Of a stretch of DNA of 64,000 nucleotides, positions 23,588-33,795 are shown piece by piece. The stretch covers positions 310,001 through 374,000 of the forward strand of contig JACKEV010000009.1 of the NCBI GenBank assembly GCA_020632795.1. The letters run 5' to 3'. The notes under the pieces are model-generated. The model had not been told where the DNA came from. It saw only the letters and a list, made by a program, of their open reading frames with translations, and did not search any database. Source of the DNA: Alphaproteobacteria bacterium. Its GTDB lineage: Bacteria; Myxococcota_A; UBA796; CAJQPC01. The translations under genes were made by a program, and so were the position numbers. How positions within the stretch are numbered: the stretch's first letter is position 1; the number at the start of each line of letters is the position of its first letter.

Positions 23588-24940
23588 ATGCGTGTCGTTT
23601 GGAAGGAGGGATTGTTTGTCGCGCCGCATCATCTGCAGGTGCACGATCGGCTGCAGGAGGAGCAGTCCTGGCTTCGTCACCGCCTCCTGACCCGGGGAGC
23701 GGGTGGGGTGATCGAGGTCCGTGTGGACGCCACGCAGCTCGCGGCCGGGGTGCTCCAGCTCTCCCGGGTTCGTGTGGTGTTCCCGGACGGCACACCAGCA
23801 GACATCGGGGGTGTACACGATCCCCCGCCCGGGCGGCCTCTGCCCGCGGGAGCGCGGGGCAAGCCGATCGGGGTTCATCTCGGCCTGCCGGCGTACCAGG
23901 AGAAGCTCCCCAACCTCGCCGTCTCCGCAGATCCTTCACTGGAACCACGGCGCTACCGCTCGCGCACGGTCACGGCGTTTGACGCCTTCGGCGAGGCGGG
24001 GTCTGTGGATGTCGAGCTTGCGGTGCCCGCGCTCTCGGTGCTGTTTGACGGTGATGACATGACCGAGCTGCACACCATGAAGCTGGCGGAGGTGGAGCGC
24101 GGGGCGGACGGCGCCTGGACGCTCAGCCGACGCTTCGTCCCGCCGGTGCTTTGTCTTGGCGCGTCCGACGTGCTGGTGGAGCTCCTGGAGCAGCTCCAGG
24201 GCCAGCTGCACACGGCCCGCCGAGGCTTCCTGGCGCAGCGCGCAGCGCTGATGCCGGACGCGATGACGCTGGCCGCCGCCAAGCTCCTCCTCCTCTGTGA
24301 CGTCGTGGAGGAGCTGCTCGCGCGCGTCGATCACGCGCTGATGGTCCGGGATCTCTCGCCGGAGCGCGCGTACGAGGCGCTGGTGGCGGCGGCTGGGCGG
24401 CTCAACGCCTGGCGGGATCCGAGCGAGCCCGTCAGCCTGCCACCCTACCGCCCGTCCGCGCTGTTCGACTGCTTCTCTGAGCTGTGCGCGCGCATCACCG
24501 CGCAGCTCGTGGTGCGCATGCCGTCGCCCCACACGCGCATCCCCTTCGAACAGCGGGACGCGAACCTGTGGGAGGCCGCGTTGTCGGACGAGCTGCTTCA
24601 TCAGCGCGCGAGCTGGGTCTTCGTGCTCCGAGGGGCTGGCGGCACGGTCGACGATCCCGGGCTGATCTCCAGCGCGCTGAAGCTCGCCGCCCCCGACGAC
24701 CTCAGCTACTACGTACGGCGTCGACGCCAGGGGGTGCGCGTGGACGCCCTGCCCGCACCCCCTCGGGGGGTGCCCCCGCTGGACGATGCGCTCTTCTTCT
24801 CGCTGCGACAGACAGGAGACGAGTGGCGTGACGTGACGCGCTCCGGCGTGCTGGGGCTCCACATCCCCGACGGCTTCCCGGGCCTCGTCCCTGAGCTCTT
24901 CGTGGTGACGGACAGAGGGGGTGGGGCTTGGAGGGGGTGA
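23588..24940 (+). CDS. tssK: T6SS baseplate protein TssK
   Basis: A 450-residue protein, normal TssK length. The start WKEGLFVAPHHLQVHDR matches the conserved TssK N-terminus (W-x-EG-(M/L)-F-L-x-P-Q-H-x-Q). TssK trimers join the baseplate wedges (TssE-F-G) to the membrane complex. It is the first gene of the core operon and overlaps tssL. Confidence 0.93.
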   Translation: MRVVWKEGLFVAPHHLQVHDRLQEEQSWLRHRLLTRGAGGVIEVRVDATQLAAGVLQLSRVRVVFPDGTPADIGGVHDPPPGRPLPAGARGKPIGVHLGLPAYQEKLPNLAVSADPSLEPRRYRSRTVTAFDAFGEAGSVDVELAVPALSVLFDGDDMTELHTMKLAEVERGADGAWTLSRRFVPPVLCLGASDVLVELLEQLQGQLHTARRGFLAQRAALMPDAMTLAAAKLLLLCDVVEELLARVDHALMVRDLSPERAYEALVAAAGRLNAWRDPSEPVSLPPYRPSALFDCFSELCARITAQLVVRMPSPHTRIPFEQRDANLWEAALSDELLHQRASWVFVLRGAGGTVDDPGLISSALKLAAPDDLSYYVRRRRQGVRVDALPAPPRGVPPLDDALFFSLRQTGDEWRDVTRSGVLGLHIPDGFPGLVPELFVVTDRGGGAWRG

Positions 24941-25695
24941 CCGGTCGGAGCGCTTCGGGGGTCGATCTCGGTCGCACCCTGATGATCTCGGCCGTGAGCC
25001 GTACGGACGGCGCCGCGGAGGGGTCGACCCTGCTGGGCTGCTACGCGCCCCTGATCTACCTGGCCCTGGCCATCGGCGACGGTCAGCGTCCCTCGCTGGA
25101 TCCGGAGACGCTCGCGTTTGAGATCGTCCGCATGCTGGACGATGCCCGGCAGGCGGTGTCCCACCTCGGGCTCCGGCGCACGGAGATCGAGGACGCCGAG
25201 TACGGGGTGGTCGCGCTGCTCGATGACATCATCCCCGATCTCGGTCCGGAGCACGCCCGGGTGTGGTCCGGCCAGTCCCTCGAGGCGCGGCGGTTCCGCA
25301 GCGGGCTGGCCGGGGATCGTTTCTTCGAACTCCTGGAGAGACACCGGCGGTCCGGTCGTCAGGAGCTGCTCCAGCTCTATCTGATGTGCTTGCAGGCGGG
25401 CTTCGCGGGGCGGCTGAATCAGCGGCGTCCGCAGCTTGAGGCGCTCATCGCCTCGCTCAGGTCCGAGCTCTACGGCGACGAGCGGCCGCCGATGCCGTGG
25501 TCGGACCATCCCCCGGCCCGGGGGGCCGCCGCCGGGCTCGCGGCCCAGAGGGTGCCCTCCCCCTGGACCCCGCTGCTCGTCGCCGCGGTCGCCGTTGTCT
25601 TCATCTTCGTCCTCTTCGACACCCTGTTCGTGGAGGCCCAGGCGGCGAAGGCCGCGCAGCGGATCGAAGCCTTGCTGCCCACGCCGACACCCTGA
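24928..25695 (+). CDS. tssL: T6SS membrane-complex protein TssL (DotU type)
   Basis: A 255-residue tail-anchored protein: cytoplasmic helical domain (YAPLIYLALAIGDGQ, VALLDDIIPD, RFFELLERHRR, LLQLYLMCLQAGFAGRL) followed by one membrane helix near residues 215-235 and a short outer tail. The start is uncertain: TTG at 24928 or GTG at 24937, which overlaps the tssK stop. There is no peptidoglycan-binding extension. TssL normally pairs with TssM, which is not encoded in this window. Confidence 0.88.
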   Translation: MEGVTGRSASGVDLGRTLMISAVSRTDGAAEGSTLLGCYAPLIYLALAIGDGQRPSLDPETLAFEIVRMLDDARQAVSHLGLRRTEIEDAEYGVVALLDDIIPDLGPEHARVWSGQSLEARRFRSGLAGDRFFELLERHRRSGRQELLQLYLMCLQAGFAGRLNQRRPQLEALIASLRSELYGDERPPMPWSDHPPARGAAAGLAAQRVPSPWTPLLVAAVAVVFIFVLFDTLFVEAQAAKAAQRIEALLPTPTP

Positions 25696-25719
25696 ACCCA
25701 CCCGAAGGAAGTACAGATC

Positions 25720-26214
25720 ATGCCGCAGCCCAAGCAGCCCATCATCGCCGAGCGGATCAATATCACATACAATCCAGCCACCGGGGACGCCAAGGAGGTC
25801 AAGGAGCTGCCCTTCCTGGGGCTCGTCCTGGGGGACTTCTCCGGGGGGAACCCCAAGCAGAAGCTGAAGGATCGGGAGGCGCTGGACGTGAACCCGCACA
25901 ACTTCGACAAGGTCATGCGGGAGCACGAGATCAAGCTGGAGCTCTCGGTCCCCGATCGACTGACCGGCCGGGACGACGCCCGCATGAAGGTGAGCCTGGA
26001 CATCGAGAGGCTGGATGACTTCCACCCCGACCGGATCGTGCAGCAGGCGGAGCCTCTGAATCGACTGCTTCGGATGCGCGAGCTGCTGGAGCAGATCGCC
26101 TTCCAGTTCATGAACGAGGAGGAGTTCCAGGAGAAGCTCGCGGAGATCCTGGCCGATCCCCACAAGGCCCGCCAGGTCGCCCAGCAGCTCCGCGCGGACG
26201 TCGACCTGGACTGA
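25720..26214 (+). CDS. tssB: T6SS sheath small subunit TssB
   Basis: A 164-residue protein of standard length with RINITYNPATGDAKEVKELP, FLGLVLGDFSGG, NFDKVMREHEIKLELSVPDRL and the C-terminal LLRMRELLEQIAFQF helix. It combines with TssC to form the contractile sheath. A strong GGAAG ribosome site lies before the ATG. Compare the fused TssB-TssC protein at 49071. Confidence 0.95.
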   Translation: MPQPKQPIIAERINITYNPATGDAKEVKELPFLGLVLGDFSGGNPKQKLKDREALDVNPHNFDKVMREHEIKLELSVPDRLTGRDDARMKVSLDIERLDDFHPDRIVQQAEPLNRLLRMRELLEQIAFQFMNEEEFQEKLAEILADPHKARQVAQQLRADVDLD

Positions 26215-26256
26215 CCCTCCGGGACGCCGTCCCGAACCGAATCACGGAGAAGACCC

Positions 26257-27744
26257 ATGAGCAGCGTGCAGAATGAACGACAGGGGGCCGGCGGGACCTC
26301 CACGGTCCTCCTGGAGGAGGTCGCTGAGCTGACCACCGATCTGGTCGACGCCTCCGGCCTGGATCCGGACGACGCGCCGGACCTCCCCAACGTGCTCTCC
26401 CAGCTCCTCGACGAGGTCATCACCACCTCCGAGGGGGTGGGCGAGAAGCCGAAGTTCTCGCTGGAGCTGATCAACGGCATGATGGCGGAGATCGACCGGA
26501 AGCTCTCCGCGCAGGTCGATGAGATCCTGCATGATCCTGCCTTCAAGGAGGTCGAGTCAGCCTGGCGGGGGCTGCGGTTCCTGGTGGATCGTACAGACTT
26601 CGATCAGAACATCCGCATCGAGATGCTGGATGTCTCCAAGCAGGAGCTCGCCGACGACATCGAGCAGCGCCCCACCCTGCGGGCGACCCGACTGTGTCAG
26701 GTCGCCTACGAGAGCAAGCTGGGCTCCTACGGGAACGATCCGGTCGGCGTGATCATCGGGAACTATGACTTCGGCCCGACCGCGCCGGACATGCAGCTCC
26801 TCGAGGACATCTCCAGGGTCGCGGCCCAGGCGCACGCGCCGTTCATCGCGGCGGCCTCGCCCAGGTTCTTCAACATCAAGAGCTTCACGGGCCTCCCCAC
26901 CCGCCCCAAGGTCGACACGAAGCACCACAAACGCTGGCAGTCGTTCCGGCAGTCCGACTTCGCCAACTACGTCGGGCTGACGCTCCCGCGCTTCCTGCTG
27001 CGGCACCCCTACGATCCGGAGGAGAACCCCGTCCGATCGTTCGAGTACGCTGAGGACGTCAGCGGCTCCCACGACGAGTACCTGTGGGGCAACGCGGCCT
27101 TCGCGTTCGGCTCCTGCCTCACCGACAGCTTCGCGAAGTACCGCTGGTGCCCGAACATCGTCGGCCCGGAGGGCGGCGGCCGGATCCGGAACCTGCCGGT
27201 GCACGAGTATGAGGCCATGGGGCGGGCGGTGGTCAAGCCGCCCACCGAGGTCTCGCTGTCGATGCCCCGCGAGGATGAGCTGTCCGAGCAGGGCTTCATC
27301 CCGATGATCTACGAGAACAACTCCGTCAACGCGGTGTTCTTCGGCGCGAACTCCACGCAGCGGCCCAAGACGTTCGGGAACAACCCCGAGGACAAGAAGC
27401 GGGAGGGCAACTTCCTGCTGGGGACCCGGCTCCCCTACATGATGGCCGTCTCGCGGCTGGCCCATCACATCCAGAACTATCAGCGGAACAAGCTGGGCAG
27501 CACGGTCAGCGCGAGCACGCTGAAGTCCGATCTGGAGCGCTGGATCCGCCAGTATGTCTCGCCTCAAGAGAACCTGCCCGAGAGCATGCTCGCCCAGAAG
27601 CCGTTCTACGCGGTGGAGTTCAGCGTCGAGGACATCGAGGGCAAGCCGGGGCAGTACCACGTGCAGGTGAACATGCAGCCGCGGTTCAAGTTCGAGAAGG
27701 CCTGGTTTGAGCTGTCGCTGGTCAGCGCCCTGGGCGACGACTGA
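26257..27744 (+). CDS. tssC: T6SS sheath large subunit TssC
   Basis: A 495-residue protein with the family core: EVESAWRGLRFLVDRTDF, GVIIGNYDFGP, QAHAPFIAAASPRFF, WGNAAFAFGSCLTDSFAKYRWCPNI, EQGFIPMIYENNSVNAVFFGANS and the C-terminal FEKAWFELSLVSALG. The acidic last residues suit ClpV recognition by the usual sheath mechanism. Forms the sheath with TssB encoded 42 bp upstream. Confidence 0.96.
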   Translation: MSSVQNERQGAGGTSTVLLEEVAELTTDLVDASGLDPDDAPDLPNVLSQLLDEVITTSEGVGEKPKFSLELINGMMAEIDRKLSAQVDEILHDPAFKEVESAWRGLRFLVDRTDFDQNIRIEMLDVSKQELADDIEQRPTLRATRLCQVAYESKLGSYGNDPVGVIIGNYDFGPTAPDMQLLEDISRVAAQAHAPFIAAASPRFFNIKSFTGLPTRPKVDTKHHKRWQSFRQSDFANYVGLTLPRFLLRHPYDPEENPVRSFEYAEDVSGSHDEYLWGNAAFAFGSCLTDSFAKYRWCPNIVGPEGGGRIRNLPVHEYEAMGRAVVKPPTEVSLSMPREDELSEQGFIPMIYENNSVNAVFFGANSTQRPKTFGNNPEDKKREGNFLLGTRLPYMMAVSRLAHHIQNYQRNKLGSTVSASTLKSDLERWIRQYVSPQENLPESMLAQKPFYAVEFSVEDIEGKPGQYHVQVNMQPRFKFEKAWFELSLVSALGDD

Positions 27745-27792
27745 GCCAGGCGCGCTGCGCTAAACCCACACATAGGACACGGGGGGTCGGCG

Positions 27793-28260
27793 GTGAAGGA
27801 CAGACGAACGCTCCTGGAGCGGCTCCATCGACCGACGCCTCCGTCCGGCTCGGAGCGCTCCCAGCTCATCCAGTCCATCGCGGACAACCTGTCGAAGCTC
27901 TTCCGTACCCATCAGGGCAGCGTTAAGGCGGAGCACCCCGACGACAGGCTCCGGTACGGGATGCCGGATCTGAGCGTGATCCTGTACCCCAAGCTGATCG
28001 GCCGCGCGGAGGCTGGCGTCGGGCCCCAGCCGGAGGTCCTGGAGGATCTGCCCGCGCAGCTCCGCGCCCTGGTGCGGGCCTACGAGCCCCGCCTGCGCCC
28101 GGAGAGCGTCGACGTCTCGGTCCAGGACGTGCCGACCCGTCCGGGGCTCCTGCGGGTGGGCATCGTCGCCACGATGGTCCTGGAGGACGTCGACGTCGGC
28201 GCCTTCCACATGAGCGCTGAGCTCGCGCCCAGTGGCCGGCTGGAGGTCGAGGGGCGATGA
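27793..28260 (+). CDS. tssE: T6SS baseplate protein TssE (gp25-like)
   Basis: A 155-residue protein starting at GTG. SIADNLSKLFRTHQGSVKAE and RYGMPDLSVILYP match the gp25/lysozyme-like fold of TssE, which starts sheath polymerisation on the baseplate. It overlaps tssF by 4 bp (ATGA). Confidence 0.9.
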   Translation: MKDRRTLLERLHRPTPPSGSERSQLIQSIADNLSKLFRTHQGSVKAEHPDDRLRYGMPDLSVILYPKLIGRAEAGVGPQPEVLEDLPAQLRALVRAYEPRLRPESVDVSVQDVPTRPGLLRVGIVATMVLEDVDVGAFHMSAELAPSGRLEVEGR

Positions 28261-30080
28261 GCCGTCCGCACGCACCCCGGAGCCCGCTCCGCTACTTCCA
28301 GGAGGAGCGGGACTACCTGCGACACATGGGGCGGGAGTTCGCCGCGTCTCACCCTGCGGTGGCGGGCCTGCTGCATGGCGAGGGCGACGACCCATCTGTC
28401 GAGCGCTTGCTTCAGGGGGTCGCGTTCCTGACGGCCCGCGTCCGCCAGCGGCTCGACGCGGAGCTGCCGGAGCTGAGCCACGAGCTGTTCCGCCTGATGT
28501 GGCCGCACGTGCTGCGCCCCATCCCGTCCATGGCCATCCAGCGCTTCACGCCGCCGGACGGGCTGGGATGGACGCTACGCATCCCGCGCGGCACCGTCGT
28601 TCGCTCCCGCCCGATCGACACAGACGGTCAGCCCGTGCGGTGCCCGTTCCGGACTGTGTACGATGTGGAGCTGCCCCCGGTCCGGCTCGTGTCCGCGCGG
28701 GTGGAGGCCGACCGGGTGGGGGACCGGCTGCGGCTCGACTTCCAACTCGCCGGGGGGCTGGAGCTGGGCGCCATGCCCGACGGTGAGGTGTCTCGCCTCC
28801 GGCTCCACATCGACGGTCGGAAGGGGCCGCTGGCCCGGGAGGTGCTGTACTTCATCCTGCACCGGCTCCGCCCGGAGGGCGTCCTCCTGAGGCCGACGCC
28901 CGCGCGAGAGGGGGCCCCCCGACCGCTACCGCCCCCCCAGCCTGTCGGGTTCGCCCCGGAGGACGCGCTGCTGCCCGGGTGGCGCTCTACGCCGGAGCCC
29001 TACCGGCTGCTCCACGAGTACGCCTCGCTGCCCGACAAGCTCCTGTTCATCGACATCACGGGGATCGGCCCGCTGGCCGCCCTGGGGGAGGGGACGGGCT
29101 TCTCCCTGGAGTTCCCCTTCGACCAGGAGCTGCCCCAGGCGGGGCGGGTCGACGCCAGCTTGTTCCTGCTGGGGTGCACGCCGGTCGTGAACCTCTTCAG
29201 CGCATCAGCGGTTTTCCGGCGCCGCCGGCCTGTCCTGGATGAGTACCTGCTCCGACCGCGGAGCGACCAGCGGGACCGCTTCGAGGTGTTCTCGGTGGAC
29301 GAGGTCACCAGCGTGGTCGAGCGCAGCCCGGGGCGCGAGCGCTATGAGCCGCTGCTGGCCTGCTCGATGTCCCCGCAGGGGCGGGCCCCCGGGGCGCGCT
29401 GGTATCAGGAGCGCGTGCGGGTCGATCTCACCCAGGACAAGCGGGCCCGGACGCGCACCTGGCTGCGCCTCTCGCTGCCCGACGATCCCAACAAGGATGA
29501 GACCTTCACCGTCCGGCTCACCTGCACGAACGGCCGGATCCCCGCCGACCTGAGCGGCGGGCAGGTCGACGACGGCGCCGGGCTGCCCGCCGGGGTGAAC
29601 ACCGGCAACCTGGCGGCGCCGACCCCTCCGGTGCCACCGCCGCTCGACCAGGAGCTGGAGTGGCAGCTCCTGAGCCACCTGACCGTCAGCCGCGCGAGCC
29701 TCGCGTCGGCGGACGCCCTGCAGCGCCTGCTGACGCTCTACGGTGCGCCGATCATCGCCGCTCGCGCGGACGCCCGGCGCCTGCACCAGCGCCGCATGGA
29801 GGCGATCCGGAGCGTGCGGCTCGAGGTCAGCGAGCGGCTGGTCGCCTGGCCTGGCGGGCAGGGGCGCACCTGGTGCCGGGGGGGGGACCTCCGGATCGAT
29901 CTGGACATGGCCCGGTTCGGCGGGCCGGGGGACTGCTTCCTTTTCGGCCTGGTCCTGGACCGCGTCCTCGCGCACTGGGTGACGATGAACGCCTTCTCGC
30001 GCCTGGTGCTGGAGGACATCGACAACGCCGATGAGCCCGTGATCTTTGCGCCGCGGCTCGGCGACAGGCCCCTCCTGTGA
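28257..30080 (+). CDS. tssF: T6SS baseplate protein TssF
   Basis: A 607-residue protein of normal length with the signature YFQEERDYLRHMGREFAASH, DPSVERLLQGVAFLTARV, LDAELPELSHELFRLMWPHVL. A C-terminal region (DCFLFGLVLDRVLAHWVTMNAFSRLVL) also fits. TssF with TssG makes the baseplate wedge. Overlaps tssG by 4 bp. Confidence 0.94.
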   Translation: MSRPHAPRSPLRYFQEERDYLRHMGREFAASHPAVAGLLHGEGDDPSVERLLQGVAFLTARVRQRLDAELPELSHELFRLMWPHVLRPIPSMAIQRFTPPDGLGWTLRIPRGTVVRSRPIDTDGQPVRCPFRTVYDVELPPVRLVSARVEADRVGDRLRLDFQLAGGLELGAMPDGEVSRLRLHIDGRKGPLAREVLYFILHRLRPEGVLLRPTPAREGAPRPLPPPQPVGFAPEDALLPGWRSTPEPYRLLHEYASLPDKLLFIDITGIGPLAALGEGTGFSLEFPFDQELPQAGRVDASLFLLGCTPVVNLFSASAVFRRRRPVLDEYLLRPRSDQRDRFEVFSVDEVTSVVERSPGRERYEPLLACSMSPQGRAPGARWYQERVRVDLTQDKRARTRTWLRLSLPDDPNKDETFTVRLTCTNGRIPADLSGGQVDDGAGLPAGVNTGNLAAPTPPVPPPLDQELEWQLLSHLTVSRASLASADALQRLLTLYGAPIIAARADARRLHQRRMEAIRSVRLEVSERLVAWPGGQGRTWCRGGDLRIDLDMARFGGPGDCFLFGLVLDRVLAHWVTMNAFSRLVLEDIDNADEPVIFAPRLGDRPLL

Positions 30081-31078
30081 GCGCGCCCCCTGCCACCCTC
30101 CCGGAGCACCGACAGGACTGGGCGTTCTTCCAACTGGTGCGGCTGCTCTCTGCCCGGCTGGGGGGCGGCGCGGACGTGGGCGGCGCGGGGCCGCCGAGCC
30201 AGGAGCCGGTCCGTCTGCGCGGGGACCCCGGGCTGAGCTTCCCGCCGCGGGACGTCTGCGACGTCGCGCTGGGCGTCCACCCCGATGGCACCCCCCGGGC
30301 GGAGATCAGCACCGCCTTCATGTCCCTGTACGGCGTCGACTCGCCGCTCCCGATGCACGTCACCGAGGAGATCGTTCGCGCGGGAGCTGCCCCCCTTCAC
30401 GCTGATGAGGAGCGCAACACCCGGGTCCGTGACTTCCTGGACCTCTTCAACCACCGCATCCTGGGCCTGTACTACCGGGCCTGGGCCCAGCCCCGGCTGG
30501 GCACCCGCTCCGGCGCCTGGGGCGAGGATGACCTGAGCCGCCAGCTCGACGCGCTGGTGGACCTCCCCACGTTGCCGAGGGAGTTCGCCCACCTGCGGCC
30601 TACGCTGATGCAGATGGCGGGGCTGTTCTTCCAGCGGCCCCGGAGCGCATCGGGGCTGGCCCGGCTCCTGTCACAGGTGTTCCCGGGCGTGGACATCCGC
30701 ATCCTGGAGTGCGTGCCGGGGGACGCGCGCCTGCCGGACGGTCAGGCCAGCCGCCTGGGGCGGGACTCCTGCCAGCTTGGCCGCAGCTGGATGCTCGGGC
30801 GCCGGGTCACCGAGGTGGACAGCGGCGTGGAGATCGTCGTGCGTCCTCGCCCGAACCAGGAGGACGCGTTCCGGGGCCAGGGGGCCTCGCTGCGGCTCCT
30901 GCACCACCTCACCGAGTCCTGGTGTGATCAGGTGAGCGCCTGGCGGGTTCGGGTTGAAGGGCGCGCGTCAGAGCATCACCCTCTCGTCCTGAGCGTCCGA
31001 GCCCCTCGGGGGCGGCTCGGCGTCGACGTCTGTCTCAAGCGCCCCCCCATCCAGGAGGCCGTCTGTGCTGGAGCTTGA
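30077..31078 (+). CDS. tssG: T6SS baseplate protein TssG
   Basis: A 333-residue protein starting at GTG overlapping the tssF stop. DWAFFQLVRLLSARLG, LRGDPGLSFPPRDVCDV, FFQRPRSASGLARLLSQVFPG and RRVTEVDSGVEIVVRP are TssG features. Its last 14 bases overlap tssH, so translation is coupled. Confidence 0.92.
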   Translation: MSAPPATLPEHRQDWAFFQLVRLLSARLGGGADVGGAGPPSQEPVRLRGDPGLSFPPRDVCDVALGVHPDGTPRAEISTAFMSLYGVDSPLPMHVTEEIVRAGAAPLHADEERNTRVRDFLDLFNHRILGLYYRAWAQPRLGTRSGAWGEDDLSRQLDALVDLPTLPREFAHLRPTLMQMAGLFFQRPRSASGLARLLSQVFPGVDIRILECVPGDARLPDGQASRLGRDSCQLGRSWMLGRRVTEVDSGVEIVVRPRPNQEDAFRGQGASLRLLHHLTESWCDQVSAWRVRVEGRASEHHPLVLSVRAPRGRLGVDVCLKRPPIQEAVCAGA

Positions 31079-33788
31079 CCTCAAGTCCCTCATCGCGCTG
31101 CTCAACCCCTATTGCTCACAGTCCCTCCACGAGGCGGCCGGGGTCTGCATCAGCCGGAAGCACTACGAGGTGACCCCCGAGCACCACCTGCTCGAGCTGC
31201 TGGGCGACCCGGCCTCCGACATCCCGCTGATCCTGGGCCACCTCGACATCGACGACCGCCCCCTGCGCGCCGCGCTGCGGAAGCAGCTCGAGTCGCTCCG
31301 CGCCGGGAACCCGAGCAAGCCGGTGTTCTCGCCGCTCACCGTGGAGTGGTTCCAGGACGCCTGGATGCTGGGCTCCGTGGACTTCGGCGCCCGCCGCCTC
31401 CGCTCCGCTTTCCTGTTGATGGCGCTGCTGCACCGGCCCCAGCGCTTCGTGGTGGGCGGCGTCTGGCGGGCGCTCTCCGGGCTGTCGCGGGACGCGGTGC
31501 GGTCTGCCCTGCCCGGCCTGCTGCCGCTGTCTGCGGAGGCCGCTGCGGAGCCCGACGCCCCGGAGCCGGCCGAGGCCACGCCCGTGGCGGTCGCCAGGGG
31601 CTCCTCCCTGGAGCGCTTCACGGTGGACCTCACGGCGGCCGCCCGGGAGGGGCGCATCGATCCGGTGTTCGGGCGCACCGACGAGGTCCGGCAGATCATC
31701 GACATCCTGGCGCGGCGGCGCCGGAACAACCCCATCCTCGTCGGCGAGCCCGGCGTCGGGAAGACCGCCGTGGTCGAGGGCCTCGCCCTCCGGATCGCCC
31801 AGGGGCAGGTCCCGTCGCACGTCGCCGATGTGGTGCTGCTGAGCCTCGATCTCGGCGCGCTGCAGGCGGGCGCGGGGGTTCGGGGGGAGTTCGAGAACCG
31901 CGTCAAGGCCGTGATCAACGAGGTCAAGGCCAGCCCGGTGCCGATCGTGCTCTTCATCGATGAGGCGCACACCATCATCGGCGCGGGGGGCGCCCAGGGG
32001 GGAGGGGACGCGGCCAACCTGCTGAAGCCGGCGTTGGCGCGCGGGGAGCTGCGCACCATCGCGGCGACGACCTGGGCGGAGTACCAGAAGTACTTCCGCA
32101 AGGACGCCGCGCTGGCGCGCCGCTTCGAGGTGGTCCGCATCCCGGAGCCCTCCCCCGAGCAGGCCGTCAACATGCTGCGGGGGCTCGCCGAGCGCTACGC
32201 ACAGACCCACAGCGTCCACATCCGGGACGACGCGGTGGAGGCGGCGGTCCGCCTGTCGGATCGGTACATCACCGGACGACTGCTGCCGGACAAGGCGGTC
32301 GGGCTGCTGGACACCTGCGCCGCCCGCGTCCGGATCGCCCAGAGCGCGACGCCGTCGCAGCTCGACGGGCTGCGCGCGCGCCTCGCCGAGCTGGAGCGGG
32401 AGCGCAGCGCCCACGTCCGGGACCTGGAGGGTCGCGTCCCGGGGACCGCCGACCGGCGGCCCGACATCGACGACCGCCTGGGCGCGCTGCGGACCGAGGT
32501 CGCCGGGCTGGAGGCGCGCTGGCAGGAGGAGCGGGCGCTGGTGGAGCGGGTGGTCTCGCTGCGGGGCAGGCTGCTGAAGCCTGACGCCGACGATACCGAT
32601 GAGAACGAGGTCACGGAAGACCGGGCGGCGCTGGAGGCGGCGCTGGACGACGCGCTGGAGGCGCTCGCGGCGGTGCAGGGGGAGGCCCCGATGGTCTTCG
32701 CGGACGTGGGGCCCGACACGGTCGCCCAGGTGATCAGCGACTGGACCGGCATCCCGGTGGGCCGCATGGTGCGCGACGAGGCCGAGGCCGCGCTGCGCTT
32801 CGAGGCGGAGCTGGGGGCGCGCATCAAGGGTCAGGACCACGCCCTCCGTGTCATCGGGGAGCGGATCCGTCAGGCGAAGTCCGGGCTGCAGGACCCGGAT
32901 CAGCCGCTGGGGGTCTTCCTGCTGGTGGGCCCGTCGGGCGTCGGCAAGACGGAGACGGCGCTGGGGCTGGCCTCGCTGCTCTATGGCGGCGAGCGGTCCG
33001 TCATCACCTTCAACCTCTCGGAGTTCCAGGACAAGACCTCGGTCAACCGCCTCATCGGGTCGCCGCCGGGCTACGTCGGGCACGAGGACGGCGGGGAGCT
33101 GACCGAGGCGGTGCGCCGCCGTCCGTACTCGGTGGTGCTCCTGGACGAGTGCGAGAAGGCCTGTCTGGATGTGATGAACCTGTTCTATCAGGTGTTCGAC
33201 AAGGGCACGCTCACCGACGGCAAGGGTCAGGAGGTCAACCTCCGGAACACCATCATCCTGCTGACCTCGAACCTGGCCACCGAGCGAATCACACGGGTGC
33301 TGGAGACGGGGCCCCCCGAAGACCACGACACGCTGGTGGAGCAGATCCGTCCGGCGCTGTCCCGGCACTTCAAGCCGGCGCTGCTCGCGCGCATGACCGT
33401 CGTCCCCTACTATCCGCTGACCCCCGAGACGCTGCGGGCCATCACGGACCTGAAGCTGGGCAAGGTGGCGCGACGGCTCCAGGAGGTCCACGGCATCACG
33501 CTCGCGTGGAGTCCGGCGGTGGCGGACGCGATCGCGGCGCGCTGCACAGAGGTGGAGACCGGCGCGCGGAACGTGGACCACATCATCCGGGGCACGTTGA
33601 TGCCTCTGCTGTCTCGCGAGCTTCTGTCTCACATGGGGGAGGAGGCGCTGCCTGAGGGGCTGGCCATCACGGTGGGAGAGGGGGGTGGGTTCCGGGTGAC
33701 CTCGGGCAGCGAGCCTGAGCGTCTTCGGGTCGAGGCCCCCGACGACGGCGCGTCGCGCGTCGGTCCGTCCCCCGCAGCGATGGCGTGA
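31065..33788 (+). CDS. tssH: T6SS sheath-recycling ATPase TssH (ClpV)
   Basis: A 907-residue AAA+ Clp/Hsp100 protein starting at GTG. The N-domain (residues 1-160) is the ClpV type that binds the TssC helix. D1 has Walker A GEPGVGKT (~227) and Walker B VLFIDEAH; a coiled middle domain follows (~440-540). D2 has Walker A GPSGVGKTE (~623) and VVLLDECEKA. It disassembles contracted sheath in the cytosol. The very C-terminus (~35 residues) is a low-complexity extension. Confidence 0.95.
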   Translation: MLELDLKSLIALLNPYCSQSLHEAAGVCISRKHYEVTPEHHLLELLGDPASDIPLILGHLDIDDRPLRAALRKQLESLRAGNPSKPVFSPLTVEWFQDAWMLGSVDFGARRLRSAFLLMALLHRPQRFVVGGVWRALSGLSRDAVRSALPGLLPLSAEAAAEPDAPEPAEATPVAVARGSSLERFTVDLTAAAREGRIDPVFGRTDEVRQIIDILARRRRNNPILVGEPGVGKTAVVEGLALRIAQGQVPSHVADVVLLSLDLGALQAGAGVRGEFENRVKAVINEVKASPVPIVLFIDEAHTIIGAGGAQGGGDAANLLKPALARGELRTIAATTWAEYQKYFRKDAALARRFEVVRIPEPSPEQAVNMLRGLAERYAQTHSVHIRDDAVEAAVRLSDRYITGRLLPDKAVGLLDTCAARVRIAQSATPSQLDGLRARLAELERERSAHVRDLEGRVPGTADRRPDIDDRLGALRTEVAGLEARWQEERALVERVVSLRGRLLKPDADDTDENEVTEDRAALEAALDDALEALAAVQGEAPMVFADVGPDTVAQVISDWTGIPVGRMVRDEAEAALRFEAELGARIKGQDHALRVIGERIRQAKSGLQDPDQPLGVFLLVGPSGVGKTETALGLASLLYGGERSVITFNLSEFQDKTSVNRLIGSPPGYVGHEDGGELTEAVRRRPYSVVLLDECEKACLDVMNLFYQVFDKGTLTDGKGQEVNLRNTIILLTSNLATERITRVLETGPPEDHDTLVEQIRPALSRHFKPALLARMTVVPYYPLTPETLRAITDLKLGKVARRLQEVHGITLAWSPAVADAIAARCTEVETGARNVDHIIRGTLMPLLSRELLSHMGEEALPEGLAITVGEGGGFRVTSGSEPERLRVEAPDDGASRVGPSPAAMA

Positions 33789-33795
33789 CCGGCGA

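Noticed and set aside
24928..24939. Choosing a single start for tssL
   Set aside because: TTG 24928 has a better placed purine-rich stretch while GTG 24937 gives the 4-bp overlap style of the operon; sequence alone does not decide.
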